A DNA stretch of 64,000 nucleotides from positions 1 to 64,000 of the forward strand of contig JACQWO010000015.1 in NCBI GenBank assembly GCA_016209225.1, in the 5' to 3' direction. The stretch is from Desulfobacterales bacterium (GTDB taxonomy: Bacteria; Desulfobacterota; UBA8473). The notes below the pieces were generated by a model, which searched no databases, was not told the DNA's origin, and was given only the letters and a program-made list of their open reading frames with translations. The translations under genes and the position numbers were made by a program. This document shows, piece by piece, positions 9,119-17,345 of the stretch (position 1 is its first letter; each line of letters starts with the position of its first letter).

Positions 9119-9583
9119 ATGAAGATTGCTGATATTTTAAGCGGAGATTTAATAATTCCTGAGTTAACCTCTAAAAATAAGAAGGAGGTTTTGGCGGAAC
9201 TTGTTAGTGTTATTGTCAAACAAAACAAACTAATAAATAAAGAAGAACTCATAGAGGTTCTCTTAGAAAGAGAAAAATTGGGAAGTACAGGTATTGGAGA
9301 TGGCATAGCCATACCTCATGGAAAACTCAAAAATATTGATGCCATGTTAGCCTCTTTTGGGAAAAGTATAGACGGAGTCGATTTCGACTCTATGGATGGA
9401 AAACCAACCCATCTCTTCTTTTTACTGGTTGCACCTGAAAATTCTGCGGGTATCCACTTGAAAGCATTGGCCAGAATCTCACGTCTGTTGAAAGACAGTT
9501 CTTTCAAGCAAGACTTAATGGAAGCTAAATTAAAAGATGACCTCTTTAAGACTATTATTGAGAGGGATGAGAATTCTCAATGA
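9119..9583 (+). CDS. ptsN: Nitrogen-regulatory PTS EIIA protein
   Basis: A 154-residue EIIA of the fructose/Ntr family. The phosphorylated histidine is H67 in GDGIAIPHGKL; the helix-rich C-terminus (AGIHLKALARISRLL) is typical. It is a cytoplasmic regulatory protein phosphorylated through a PTS chain; no EI or HPr gene is in the window. It sits between hpf and rapZ in the rpoN cluster, the position of ptsN in many proteobacteria. Confidence 0.95.
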   Translation: MKIADILSGDLIIPELTSKNKKEVLAELVSVIVKQNKLINKEELIEVLLEREKLGSTGIGDGIAIPHGKLKNIDAMLASFGKSIDGVDFDSMDGKPTHLFFLLVAPENSAGIHLKALARISRLLKDSSFKQDLMEAKLKDDLFKTIIERDENSQ

Positions 9584-9617
9584 TGTGTGATGAGGTTAGG
9601 TCTCACCTCCAAGTTAA

Positions 9618-10484
9618 ATGAAGAATATTCGGATTGTTATTATAAGCGGTCTTTCAGGCTCAGGAAAAAGCACAGCAATAAAGGCTTTAGAGGATATCGG
9701 ATTTTTCTGTGTAGACAACCTGCCAGTTATTTTACTTCCAAAATTCTTAGAGTTGCGTCTTCAATCTCCAGGAGAAATCTCTAGGGTAGCCTTTGTAATG
9801 GATATTAGGGAGAGGGGTTTCCTAAAGGAATACCCCCGAATCTTTGAGGAGTTGAAAAAGGAAGGCTATCTAATGGAAACAATATTCCTGGAGTGCTCTG
9901 ATGAAATCCTGCTCAGGCGCTTCAGTGAGACCCGGAGGTCTCATCCTCTGGCAGAAGGCAAATCGGTCATTGAAGGGATTAAATTAGAAAGAGAACGTCT
10001 TTCAAATTTAAAGAGCACGGCAGATAAGGTTATAGACACCTCTAATTATAATGTTCATCAGTTAAAGGACGCTATTTACAAATATTTTAGTGAAGTCTCC
10101 TCCTTAAAGAAGATGACTATAAATTTACTCTCCTTTGGATTCAAATATGGATTGCCATATGATGCTGATTTAACAATGGATGTGAGATTTTTACCAAATC
10201 CATACTTTATTGAAGAGTTAAAGAACCTCACGGGTGAAAATAAAGAGGTCTCTACTTATGTCTTAAAAAGAAGCGAAACGAAAAAATTTATAAAGAAATT
10301 TTCTAATCTAATCCACTTTTTGGTTCCTCTATATGAAAAAGAAGGGAGAGTATACCTGACTATCGCTATTGGTTGTACAGGAGGAAAGCACCGTTCTGTA
10401 ACTATTATCAATGAACTGGCCAAGTCTCTTGACAAAGAAAAATATGTGGTTAGTATCAGGCACAGGGATATAGAAGCTAGTTGA
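9618..10484 (+). CDS. rapZ: RNase adapter / nucleotide-binding protein RapZ
   Basis: A 288-residue P-loop protein with Walker A GLSGSGKS at residues 11-18. The C-terminal domain ends in the conserved IAIGCTGGKHRSV and a final SIRHRDIE. In enterobacteria RapZ senses glucosamine 6-phosphate and guides RNase E to GlmZ; outside them the RNA role is not established, so the function here is inferred from family only. It lies between ptsN and a mannose-type EIIA gene, a common order. Confidence 0.95.
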   Translation: MKNIRIVIISGLSGSGKSTAIKALEDIGFFCVDNLPVILLPKFLELRLQSPGEISRVAFVMDIRERGFLKEYPRIFEELKKEGYLMETIFLECSDEILLRRFSETRRSHPLAEGKSVIEGIKLERERLSNLKSTADKVIDTSNYNVHQLKDAIYKYFSEVSSLKKMTINLLSFGFKYGLPYDADLTMDVRFLPNPYFIEELKNLTGENKEVSTYVLKRSETKKFIKKFSNLIHFLVPLYEKEGRVYLTIAIGCTGGKHRSVTIINELAKSLDKEKYVVSIRHRDIEAS

Positions 10485-10493
10485 TCAATATTT

Positions 10494-10580
10494 GTAACTA
10501 CTCAGGTTGTCAGGTTCACGGTTGGCTATCTTCATCGCTCTCTAACCGTGAACCTTGGAACTTTGAACCCGAGTAATTAC
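10494..10580. repeat. T1-type palindromic element (AGGTTCACGGTT interior)
   Basis: Ends GTAACTACTCAGG (10494-10506) and GAGTAATTAC (10571-10580) are near-complementary. The interior is an inverted repeat of words like CAGGTTCACGGTT and AACCGTGAACCTTGGAAC. A close relative lies at 48355-48442. Confidence 0.8.
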
Positions 10581-10604
10581 CAATACTTTTAGTATGGAGG
10601 AAGA

Positions 10605-11012
10605 ATGGTCGGGATTCTGGTGATAACTCATTACAATTTAGGCACTGAGTTGGTTGCGGCTGCTGATATGATGGGTGGCAAGATAGATAGTATTCAAGCC
10701 ATATCTGTTGACCCCAAGAAAGACACAGAGAAATTGAGGAAAGAGATATCAATGGCTATTAAAAGGTTGGATAATGGTGAAGGTGTCTTGATAATAACTG
10801 ATATGTTTGGTGGCACACCTTCTAATCTGAGTCTCTCTTTTTTGGAAGAAGGAAAGGTAGAGGTATTAACAGGAGTAAACCTACCCATGCTTATTAAGCT
10901 TTCTACTTACCGAGAAGACAAAACATTAAACGAATTGGCTATGCAGCTGAAATCTTTTGGACAGAAGAATATTAACTTGGCCAGCGAGATTATGAACAAA
11001 AAGGTTGTTTAG
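10605..11012 (+). CDS. Mannose-family PTS EIIA domain protein
   Basis: A 135-residue single-domain protein of the EIIA-Man fold. The phosphorylatable histidine is H9 in GILVITHYNLG, and the motifs IITDMFGGTPSNLSLSF and VLTGVNLPMLIKL are those of ManX/AgaF-type EIIA. The start follows GGAGGAAGA. It is downstream of rapZ and, unlike many relatives, is not followed by EIIB, EIIC, EIID, HPr or EI genes. Inference: part of a regulatory rather than a sugar-importing PTS. Confidence 0.9.
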   Translation: MVGILVITHYNLGTELVAAADMMGGKIDSIQAISVDPKKDTEKLRKEISMAIKRLDNGEGVLIITDMFGGTPSNLSLSFLEEGKVEVLTGVNLPMLIKLSTYREDKTLNELAMQLKSFGQKNINLASEIMNKKVV

Positions 11013-11013
11013 T

Positions 11014-11130
11014 AGTAACTGCTTAGGTGGATAGGCTGTAGTTTAGGCTATAGACTATTAGCCTATAGACTATTAGCCTGTAGACTATTAGCCTACTTCA
11101 GCCTACAGCCTACAGCCTATTAGGCTACTA
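11014..11130 (+). repeat. Stuttered word repeat (TATAGACTATTAGCC)
   Basis: Begins with the T1-like end GTAACTGCTTAGG (11014-11026). It contains three successive variants of TATAGACTATTAGCC facing inverted TAGCCTACAGCCTACAGCC-type words, so the whole can fold back on itself. Confidence 0.75.
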
Positions 11131-11140
11131 ACGACATCCT

Positions 11141-11644
11141 ATGGACTTAATTTCCCAAGATATTCAGAGAAACTCTCTTCAGGTAACAGACTTAGAGATA
11201 GTAGAGATGGAGGGTGAAGATATTGACGAGGTTTTGGATATTGAAAATCTATGCTTCAAATCCCCTTGGACCAGAGATGCCTTTGAACAAGAACTGGATA
11301 TTGAGTGGTCAAAGGTTTTTGTTGCCAAAAAATCCACTCCCCACAAAAAGAGGATAGCTGGTTATATATGTCTCTGGGTGGTAACCAATGAAGTTCACAT
11401 CTTAAATCTTGCCACTCACCCCAATTTTCACCGCCATGGAATTGCAACCAGTCTTCTTATCTTTGGCCTTAAGTTTTCTATACTTGCAGGTGCAGAGCTT
11501 GCAACTTTAGAGGTCCGAAAATCAAATCTTCCTGCGATATCATTATATAAAAAATTCGCTTTTGAAGCCACGGGGGTACGACGCCGATATTACTCAGACA
11601 ACTATGAAGATGCTATTGTGATGTACTCAAAGCTAACGGCTTGA
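11141..11644 (+). CDS. rimI: Ribosomal-protein S18 alanine N-acetyltransferase-like GNAT
   Basis: A 167-residue GNAT acetyltransferase. The RimI signature is clear: EVLDIENLCFKSPWT near the start, then EVHILNLATHPNFHRHGIAT (acetyl-CoA pyrophosphate loop, variant of QRRGIG) and LEVRKSNLPAISLYKKFAF before the final YYSDNYEDAIVM. RimI proteins acetylate the N-terminal alanine of S18. The N-terminus is about 25 residues longer than usual and the ATG has no clear ribosome-binding site; an internal ATG near 11207 is an alternative start. Confidence 0.85.
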   Translation: MDLISQDIQRNSLQVTDLEIVEMEGEDIDEVLDIENLCFKSPWTRDAFEQELDIEWSKVFVAKKSTPHKKRIAGYICLWVVTNEVHILNLATHPNFHRHGIATSLLIFGLKFSILAGAELATLEVRKSNLPAISLYKKFAFEATGVRRRYYSDNYEDAIVMYSKLTA

Positions 11645-11800
11645 GGCACAAAGGCACAAAGTGAGATAGGCACAAAGTCATGTTATTCTTTTCTTTGTAC
11701 CTACGTGCCTTTGCAACTTTGTACCTGTATCATCCGCATAACATCGAGCTGAAGTCTTCGCCTAAAAGCGAGGGTTTCTCTCCCATTCTCTGAATGAGAC
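11639..11800 (+). repeat. Direct repeat upstream of pyrK (copy 1 of 2)
   Basis: About 160 bp from the rimI stop to the pyrK start. It contains the palindrome GGCACAAAGGCACAAAG ... CTTTGTACCTACGTGCCTTTG and then a leader with GCGAGGGTTTCTCTC and GAATGAGAC just before the start codon. A second copy at 12651-12802 precedes pyrD. Confidence 0.85.
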
Positions 11801-11805
11801 GATAA

Positions 11806-12642
11806 ATGCACCAGATGTTATCAAAAATTCTCTTTAATATAGAGGTGTCCCCAACTTATTATAAGATGGGGATAGACTGTCCGGAGATAGCCTCCAGAGC
11901 AGCTCCCGGTCAATTCATTATGGTAAGAGTCAGCAACCAGTTGGACCCTCTCTTACGGCGTCCTTTTGTAATACACCGGATTCAAAGAGCAAATACAGGC
12001 AGCTATTCTCAGGTAGAGATACTCTATAAGATAGTGGGTAAAGGGACAGAGATAATGTCTGAGATGAAGGAGTATGATGATATTGATCTTTTGGGCCCGG
12101 TGGGCAATGGATATAAAATAGATAACAATATTAGAACAGCAGTCTTGGTTGGGGGGGGAATCGGAGCAGCCCCCCTTCTTAGCCTGGCAGAGAGAATAAT
12201 TTCACAGTGTTCAAAGCTTAAATCCCTTATTCTCCTCCTGGGTGGAAAGGGAAGGGCCGACGTTTTATGTGTGGAAGAGTTTGAAAGATTAGGTGTTGAG
12301 GTTAGAGTAGCTACAGAAGACGGGAGTCTGGAGCATCGAGGATTAGTTGTTGATCTATTGTTGGATTATCTTGAGTCCGGAGATTATAGTCCAGGTTCTT
12401 CTACCCATTGCTTTGCATGCGGCCCAGACACCATGTTAAAAGAGGTATCAAAGATAATTGCCGAAAAGGGCATATCATGCCAGATATCTCTGGAGTCCAG
12501 AATGGCCTGTGCTGTGGGTGCTTGTTTGGGGTGTGTAGTTAGGACAAAGGCTGGTGGGGATGTTTATAAAAAAGTCTGTAAAGATGGCCCTGTCTTTGAC
12601 AGCAATGAGATATTTTGGGATGAGTCAACTACTATCGGCTAA
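11806..12642 (+). CDS. pyrK: Dihydroorotate dehydrogenase B, electron transfer subunit
   Basis: A 278-residue FAD and [2Fe-2S] subunit that passes electrons from PyrD to NAD+. The flavin-binding region has PLLRRPFVIHRI; the NAD site has VGGGIGAAPLLSLAERI. The C-terminal cluster ligands lie in SRMACAVGACLGCVV and VCKDGPVF. It is followed by pyrD, the usual partner. Its 5' leader is duplicated in front of pyrD. The stop codon lies inside a small perfect hairpin (12632-12651). Confidence 0.95.
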   Translation: MHQMLSKILFNIEVSPTYYKMGIDCPEIASRAAPGQFIMVRVSNQLDPLLRRPFVIHRIQRANTGSYSQVEILYKIVGKGTEIMSEMKEYDDIDLLGPVGNGYKIDNNIRTAVLVGGGIGAAPLLSLAERIISQCSKLKSLILLLGGKGRADVLCVEEFERLGVEVRVATEDGSLEHRGLVVDLLLDYLESGDYSPGSSTHCFACGPDTMLKEVSKIIAEKGISCQISLESRMACAVGACLGCVVRTKAGGDVYKKVCKDGPVFDSNEIFWDESTTIG

Positions 12643-12651
12643 AGCCGATAG
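12632..12651 (+). terminator. Small hairpin over the pyrK stop
   Basis: CTATCGGCT and AGCCGATAG form a perfect 9-bp stem around the TAA stop of pyrK. No T-tract follows, so it may be an attenuating or repeat-derived structure rather than a true terminator. Confidence 0.45.
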
Positions 12652-12802
12652 CTTGAGGCACAAAGGCACAGAGTGACATAGGCACAAAGTCATGTTATTC
12701 TCTTCTTTGTGCCTATGTGCCTTTGCAACTTTGTGCCTGCATCATCCGCACAATATTCCAACTGAAGGCGAGGGTTTTTCTCTCGTTCCCCGAATGAGAC
12801 AA
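12651..12802 (+). repeat. Direct repeat upstream of pyrD (copy 2 of 2)
   Basis: Second copy of the element at 11639-11800, with the same GGCACAAAGGCACA palindrome and the same leader (GCGAGGGTTTTTCTC, GAATGAGAC) ending just before the pyrD ATG. The two copies differ by scattered substitutions and small gaps. Confidence 0.85.
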
Positions 12803-12807
12803 TAAAA

Positions 12808-13719
12808 ATGGACTTATCCGTAAATATTGGTGGTATTCAATTAAAGAATCCGGTAATGACTGCCTCGGGCACCTTTGGTTATGGTGAAGAGTATGCCCCC
12901 TATGTGGGCTTAGATAAACTGGGGGCGATTGTAGTAAAAGGTATCTCGTTAAAACCAAGACCTGGCAATCCGCCTCCCCGAATCGTTGAGACAACAGGGG
13001 GAATGTTAAACTCCATCGGCTTAGAGAATATTGGAGTAGACCGTTTTATTGGAGAAAAGCTCCCCTACTTGATAGACAGCGGTGCCACGATAATCGTAAA
13101 TATCTTTGGCAGCAGCATAGAAGAGTATGGTGATGTGGCGAATAAGCTGGATGACACTCATGGCATTTCAGGGTTGGAGATCAATATATCCTGTCCGAAT
13201 GTTAAAGAAGGGGGAATAATCTTTGGAAGTGATCCCCATATGGCATTCGAGGTAGTAAATTTTGTGCGACAATCAACCAAACTCCCATTGATCATAAAGC
13301 TTTCTCCTAATGTGACTGATATAGCAGAGATTGCCAGAAGCGTTCAGGACGCTGGTGCAGATGCCTTATCTTTAATTAATACTATAAAAGGGATGGCGAT
13401 AGACATCGAAACGAAAACCCCTAAATTGGCTAATATAACCGGCGGGCTATCAGGCCCTGCAATAAAACCCATCGCTTTGAGAATGGTGTGGGAGGTGGCA
13501 AGGGTTACGAAAATTCCTGTAATCGGTATCGGAGGGATAATGAATGCCTATGATGCGCTGGAGTTTATCATTGCCGGTGCTTCAGCTATCCAGGTGGGAA
13601 CGGCAAACTTCGTTAACCCTAAGGCTACTGTAGACATTCTTTCAGGTATTGAAAAATACCTGAGTGACCACAGAATCGGTGATATAAAAAGCCTCATAGG
13701 GACACTAAGTCGTGAATAG
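12808..13719 (+). CDS. pyrD: Dihydroorotate dehydrogenase B, catalytic subunit
   Basis: A 303-residue FMN enzyme oxidising dihydroorotate to orotate. Class 1B is shown by the catalytic cysteine C129 (INISCPNVKEGG), the GTFGYGEEYAPYVGL N-terminal motif and PVIGIGGIMNAYDALEFI near the C-terminus. Its partner PyrK lies directly upstream; both share a duplicated 5' leader. The stop codon is within the left arm of the perfect inverted repeat 13707-13767. Confidence 0.96.
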   Translation: MDLSVNIGGIQLKNPVMTASGTFGYGEEYAPYVGLDKLGAIVVKGISLKPRPGNPPPRIVETTGGMLNSIGLENIGVDRFIGEKLPYLIDSGATIIVNIFGSSIEEYGDVANKLDDTHGISGLEINISCPNVKEGGIIFGSDPHMAFEVVNFVRQSTKLPLIIKLSPNVTDIAEIARSVQDAGADALSLINTIKGMAIDIETKTPKLANITGGLSGPAIKPIALRMVWEVARVTKIPVIGIGGIMNAYDALEFIIAGASAIQVGTANFVNPKATVDILSGIEKYLSDHRIGDIKSLIGTLSRE

Positions 13720-13767
13720 TAAGTCGTGAATCGGTTTATTCTATTTACGACTTACTATTCACGACTT
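13707..13767. repeat. Perfect 21-bp inverted repeat between convergent genes
   Basis: Left arm 13707-13727 (AAGTCGTGAATAGTAAGTCG plus T) and right arm 13747-13767 are exact complements around a 19-base loop. The left arm contains the pyrD stop, the right arm the stop of the PIG-L gene. It can act as a bidirectional terminator. Confidence 0.85.
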
Positions 13768-14443
13768 AAAGTACCACCCTCTTAAATATTTCTGCATATT
13801 GCATATTACCTCTTTTACCAAACTCTATGGCCATCCCTATCATCCTTTCCTTCCAATTTGGGTGAATCTCAATCTGACTCTTGTGCTGTTCTATAGCCTC
13901 CAATTTTTTATCCAGGGTCTCTGTAATATCAACAAAAAGGTCAGGGTTTTCTGAAAACGTAAAGTGGATTTCACGGGGAGAATGGGCATCAAACCCCGCA
14001 TACGTCTGTGCAGGCAGGAAGAGATGATCTCTGGAGGCAACTACAGCATCGGATGTTGTAAAGCCGACTGCCCTGTGGTCCGGGTGCAGAAGATATGGTC
14101 TCCATGGGTCATGGGTTACTATAACATGGGGCTTGTACTGACGGATAAGAAGGGCCAGTTCGCCTCGAAAAGCGAGGTTTACTTCCAGTTCGCCATCTCT
14201 GTGACGCAGAAAGGTCACACTTTTAACACCCAACACCTGAGCAGATCTAAGCTGTTCATCTTCTCGTATCTCTGCCAGGCGATGGGGGGAAAGTTCTCGG
14301 TCTTTGGTCCCTTTGTCTCCATTGGTACAGACCACGTATCGAACCTCATTACCCTCTTTTATCCACTTTGCTATTGTTCCTCCACACCCCATCTCCGCAT
14401 CGTCCGGGTGTGCCATGATTACCATTATTCTATCTGTTTCCAT
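13766..14443 (-). CDS. PIG-L family GlcNAc deacetylase (BshB/MshB-like)
   Basis: A 225-residue zinc deacetylase with the start motif IMVIMAHPDDAEMGCGGT (zinc ligands H12 and D15) and the second ligand motif HPDHRAVG. Relatives remove acetyl groups from GlcNAc-malate (bacillithiol), GlcNAc-inositol (mycothiol) or other N-acetyl sugars. It is the third gene of a minus-strand run with an MshA/BshA-like glycosyltransferase and a GNAT-fold protein. The substrate cannot be read from sequence. The stop lies inside the 21-bp inverted repeat shared with pyrD. Confidence 0.88.
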   Translation of the reverse strand: METDRIMVIMAHPDDAEMGCGGTIAKWIKEGNEVRYVVCTNGDKGTKDRELSPHRLAEIREDEQLRSAQVLGVKSVTFLRHRDGELEVNLAFRGELALLIRQYKPHVIVTHDPWRPYLLHPDHRAVGFTTSDAVVASRDHLFLPAQTYAGFDAHSPREIHFTFSENPDLFVDITETLDKKLEAIEQHKSQIEIHPNWKERMIGMAIEFGKRGNMQYAEIFKRVVL

Positions 14444-14465
14444 TGAGTTCCCTTCTACTATTTAG

Positions 14466-14612
14466 TTCATCTCCCAAAGAGTTGGTCGATGAAAAGGATT
14501 CAAGGGGTCAAGGAGTCGAGGATTCGGGTGGAATAAATAAGCGCTTGAACCCTTGAATCCTGGAATCCTCGAATCCTATACCACTTTCTCCTAACTAATT
14601 GGGAGAAGAACC
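14466..14612. repeat. T2-type palindromic element (GGATTCAAGG words)
   Basis: Left end TTCATCTCCCAAAGAGTTGG and right end CTAACTAATTGGGAGAAGAA are inverted copies. The interior is built from GGATTCAAGGGGTCAAGG and its complement. The right end overlaps the start of the glycosyltransferase 3' region. Confidence 0.8.
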
Positions 14613-14619
14613 AAACTTT

Positions 14620-15861
14620 TCAACTTGCCAGTTGAGAGTACAGACTAATCACTTTATTAACAATCAAAGACCACTCAAACCTCTCCGCCCTTTTAACGGC
14701 ATCTCTGCCGAATTTTTCCTTTATAAAGGGGTTGGCAACTATCCAGCCTATTCTCTCAGCCAGTATCTCAGTATCCCCTACGGGCACTAAAAACCCTGCA
14801 TCTTCATCTCCCATAAGATATGAAAGCCCTCCAACTTCAGAAGCTATCACAGGGGTCCCACATGCCATAGCCTCTAAGGCAACTATTCCAAAGGATTCAT
14901 ACCTGGAGGGAAGAACGCATACCTCGGCACCGGAATAATAATAAGGTAATAAATCCTGTCTCTTAGTACCAAGGAATTCTACTTGATCTTCAAGATTCAA
15001 CTCCGAGGTCAACTTCATCAAGTTTCTGAATTCGCTTTCTTCTGCATGAGTTTTATCAGGCAGGGTGCCGCCGATAATCAATAATCTTAAACCGTTACCA
15101 TTGTTTCCATCATCCTTTTTCAGTATATTCATAGCCCTTATGAGGTTGTCTATGCCTTTGATGGGATCAATCCGTCCCACAAAGAGTATAAATCTCTGAC
15201 CATTTAACCCCAGATGAAGCTTTGCCTCCTCTGATTTCCACGGTTTAAAAAGATTGGAATCTACCCCACAGGGAATCACCTCAATCCTATCAAGAGGTAT
15301 GTCAAATTCTCTATTTATCTGGTTTTTTTCCAACGGAGTTGCGGCAACTATCCTATCAGCAGCCCTGAGAACCTTAATCTCATTCTCTAAGCGCAAAGGA
15401 GTTTCCTTTTCATCATCACTCCTTGCTGCCTGGTTTTTCAGAAAACCCAGAGTGTGGGACATATGAACCGTTGGGATTCCCCATTCTTGACCTAGCTTAC
15501 CGGCTATCCATCCAGATAGCCAGTAATGACTATGGATCAAATTGTAAGTTATCTCCTCTTCCCGGGCAAAACTGAAGATACCCTCCAGAAACTCCGGCAA
15601 ATAGTTCCAGATCAGGTTTTTATGATAAGGTTCCTCTATACCTGCCTTTATATGTACAACCCGCACCTTTTCATCCATGTAAACTACCTTAGGTACAGAC
15701 GGATCCTTGGATCGGGTAAAGATATCCACCTTAATACCCCTTTCACCAAGCTTTCGGCTGAGTTCCCGGACATATACGTTCATACCCCCGGTATCCCTTC
15801 CTCCTAATACATCCAGGGGGCAGCTATGAACAGATAGCATAATCACCCTACTTAACGACAT
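14620..15861 (-). CDS. Family 4 glycosyltransferase (MshA/BshA/sucrose-phosphate-synthase type)
   Basis: A 413-residue GT-B glycosyltransferase. The N-terminal nucleotide-fold loop GGRDTGGMNVYVRELSRKL is the pattern of MshA and sucrose synthases; the retaining-enzyme motif E-x7-E is seen in ESFGIVALEAMACG. The frame opens at 15903, but an ATG at 15861 follows GGGAG, which is itself part of a T2 repeat end, so the shorter start is preferred. Its pairing with a PIG-L deacetylase suggests a GlcNAc-transfer then deacetylation route as in mycothiol or bacillithiol; exopolysaccharide synthesis is the alternative. Confidence 0.88.
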   Translation of the reverse strand: MSLSRVIMLSVHSCPLDVLGGRDTGGMNVYVRELSRKLGERGIKVDIFTRSKDPSVPKVVYMDEKVRVVHIKAGIEEPYHKNLIWNYLPEFLEGIFSFAREEEITYNLIHSHYWLSGWIAGKLGQEWGIPTVHMSHTLGFLKNQAARSDDEKETPLRLENEIKVLRAADRIVAATPLEKNQINREFDIPLDRIEVIPCGVDSNLFKPWKSEEAKLHLGLNGQRFILFVGRIDPIKGIDNLIRAMNILKKDDGNNGNGLRLLIIGGTLPDKTHAEESEFRNLMKLTSELNLEDQVEFLGTKRQDLLPYYYSGAEVCVLPSRYESFGIVALEAMACGTPVIASEVGGLSYLMGDEDAGFLVPVGDTEILAERIGWIVANPFIKEKFGRDAVKRAERFEWSLIVNKVISLYSQLAS

Positions 15862-15863
15862 AT

Positions 15864-15935
15864 AGTTCATCTCCCAAAGAGTCGGCCGATAAAAAGGATT
15901 CAAGGGGTCAAGGATTCAAGGATTCGGGTGGAATG
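15864..15935. repeat. T2-type half element
   Basis: Left half of the T2 repeat (AGTTCATCTCCCAAAGAG, then AAAAGGATTCAAGGGGTCAA) between the acyltransferase and glycosyltransferase genes. Its end provides GGGAGATGA upstream of the glycosyltransferase start. Confidence 0.75.
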
Positions 15936-15940
15936 AATTT

Positions 15941-16966
15941 TTACGAAGCCATCTTCCTTATAATCATCCTGTATATTTTGGAATCCTTAGCCCCAAGGCG
16001 ATATTTATAATCTTCCTTCCCCCTTAAGAAGTCGAATTCACTCCGCCCCGATTCAATTGCCTCCCGGACCAAATGAGCCACAAGGACTATGCCCGGACTT
16101 AAGTAGGAATACTCTGGATCATAACCCGAGTTGTACAGGTATACTTTGTTCTGGTAATCGAAACACATTGAAGATGCCATACAAGTTCCATCCATATCTA
16201 AAAAAGACAACTTCAACCAATTTTCCGGGAAGAGAATATTGGCAATATCTTGGAAAAACAGCTCCATATCACTATTCATAAAGTCTTCCTTCTGTACATT
16301 ACTTTTACGGTGTAATAACAGAAAATGTTCGATACCCTCAGTTAGGGAATCATAATTTTTAACACCATAATCATTTGCAGATTGAGATACTCTTTCAACC
16401 CGTCTAATCTTACGCCGCAGTTCGTGACGGTCTTTCTTGTCTAAGGATTCCAGATACTCCCCCCATGAGGGAGGCAGACTGACTCTGGGGCACACATCTT
16501 CTACGGAAACCTCAGCATAGTATCCATTCTCATTAAGAAGTTGCTTTAAAATATTCAATGTGATTGAGGTCTCTTTTAAACAGTGAAGGTCAATAAAATC
16601 CCACTCATCTTCTGTGGATTTCCAAAAATCCACTGTATTTCTACAGACATCTTCCTCATACCCGGATTTAGCAATAATATCAAGATAATCGGTCACATCA
16701 GTTCCCCCCAGAAATCTCATTACCCTACTGCCGTCAGGGGATGATTCGATAGAGAATGAAGCCAGACCCAAAATGTCGCCTTTTTCCTGGCGAAAAGTCA
16801 CAAGCCTTAGAGCTTTATCCTTCTCAAAATGACTCCACCAGGTACTCTGCCACTGGCAGGTAAGGAAGACCTCATTGGCTGAACTCTTATTTATAAGTTC
16901 TCTCCAATCCTCTTTCAATATGCCAAACGCACTGCCTTCAGCATACAGCTCTGTTTTCACATTCAT
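15941..16966 (-). CDS. GNAT-fold acyltransferase (CelD/BcsL, FemAB-like)
   Basis: A 341-residue protein with the double-GNAT layout of PF13480: an N-terminal half with FLTCQWQSTWWSHF and a C-terminal half with LHRKSNVQKEDFM, SSMCFDYQNKVYLYNSGYDPEYSYLSPGIV and FDFLRGKEDYKYRLGAK. Relatives act in cellulose or exopolysaccharide modification or transfer aminoacyl groups from tRNA. It is first in the apparent order acyltransferase, glycosyltransferase, PIG-L deacetylase. Which acyl group and acceptor it uses cannot be told from sequence. Confidence 0.8.
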   Translation of the reverse strand: MNVKTELYAEGSAFGILKEDWRELINKSSANEVFLTCQWQSTWWSHFEKDKALRLVTFRQEKGDILGLASFSIESSPDGSRVMRFLGGTDVTDYLDIIAKSGYEEDVCRNTVDFWKSTEDEWDFIDLHCLKETSITLNILKQLLNENGYYAEVSVEDVCPRVSLPPSWGEYLESLDKKDRHELRRKIRRVERVSQSANDYGVKNYDSLTEGIEHFLLLHRKSNVQKEDFMNSDMELFFQDIANILFPENWLKLSFLDMDGTCMASSMCFDYQNKVYLYNSGYDPEYSYLSPGIVLVAHLVREAIESGRSEFDFLRGKEDYKYRLGAKDSKIYRMIIRKMAS

Positions 16967-17042
16967 ACGCCCCTATCAACTCCTTATAACACCAAAGGGT
17001 CTCTAAGTCAAAATGTTTCACTGAGCCTTTGTACAACCTGCC

Positions 17043-17230
17043 GAGAGCTTTGAAGAAGTCCCCTGAGAGCGAATTCATAGATTTTTTGGGGAACCCTTCT
17101 TAGCGAGCGGAATATAGAAAATTCACATGTCTGAACCCGAAGGGCGAGTTTGTGAATTTTCAATGGAGCGAGCTTAGATGGGTCAAAAAATGTATGCTGA
17201 AGCGAAAAGGGGTACTTTTTCAAAGCTCTC
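17043..17230. repeat. T3-type long palindrome (copy 1)
   Basis: About 190-bp imperfect palindrome. The outer arms are GAGAGCTTTGAAGAAGT and ACTTTTTCAAAGCTCTC; inner arms include AGAAAATTCACATGT against GTGAATTTTC. It contains TTTTTTGGGGAACCC and GATGGGTCAAAAAA. Relatives are at 43056-43245 and 61701-61916, with a half copy at 52846-52935. Its antisense reading frames are by-products. The remainder of the gap 16967-17345 holds only a terminator. Confidence 0.85.
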
Positions 17231-17273
17231 CTCACTGACTCCAAAGTAGAAGCAAAGAAGGGTAATAGATATA

Positions 17274-17313
17274 AAAAAACCCATTAAAACATGGTTGTTT
17301 TAGATGGGTTTTT
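17274..17313 (-). terminator. Rho-independent terminator of the radical SAM gene
   Basis: On the minus strand AACCCATCTAAAAC pairs with GTTTTAATGGGTT and is followed by a run of T. It lies just downstream of the radical SAM gene stop. Confidence 0.85.
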
Positions 17314-17345
17314 CATAACGATTCACGACTTACGATTCACGACTT

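Noticed and set aside
17008-17244. 78-codon minus-strand open frame and its homologue at 43023-43238
   Set aside because: Both are translations of the T3 palindrome; their similarity comes from the DNA repeat, and neither has a ribosome-binding site.
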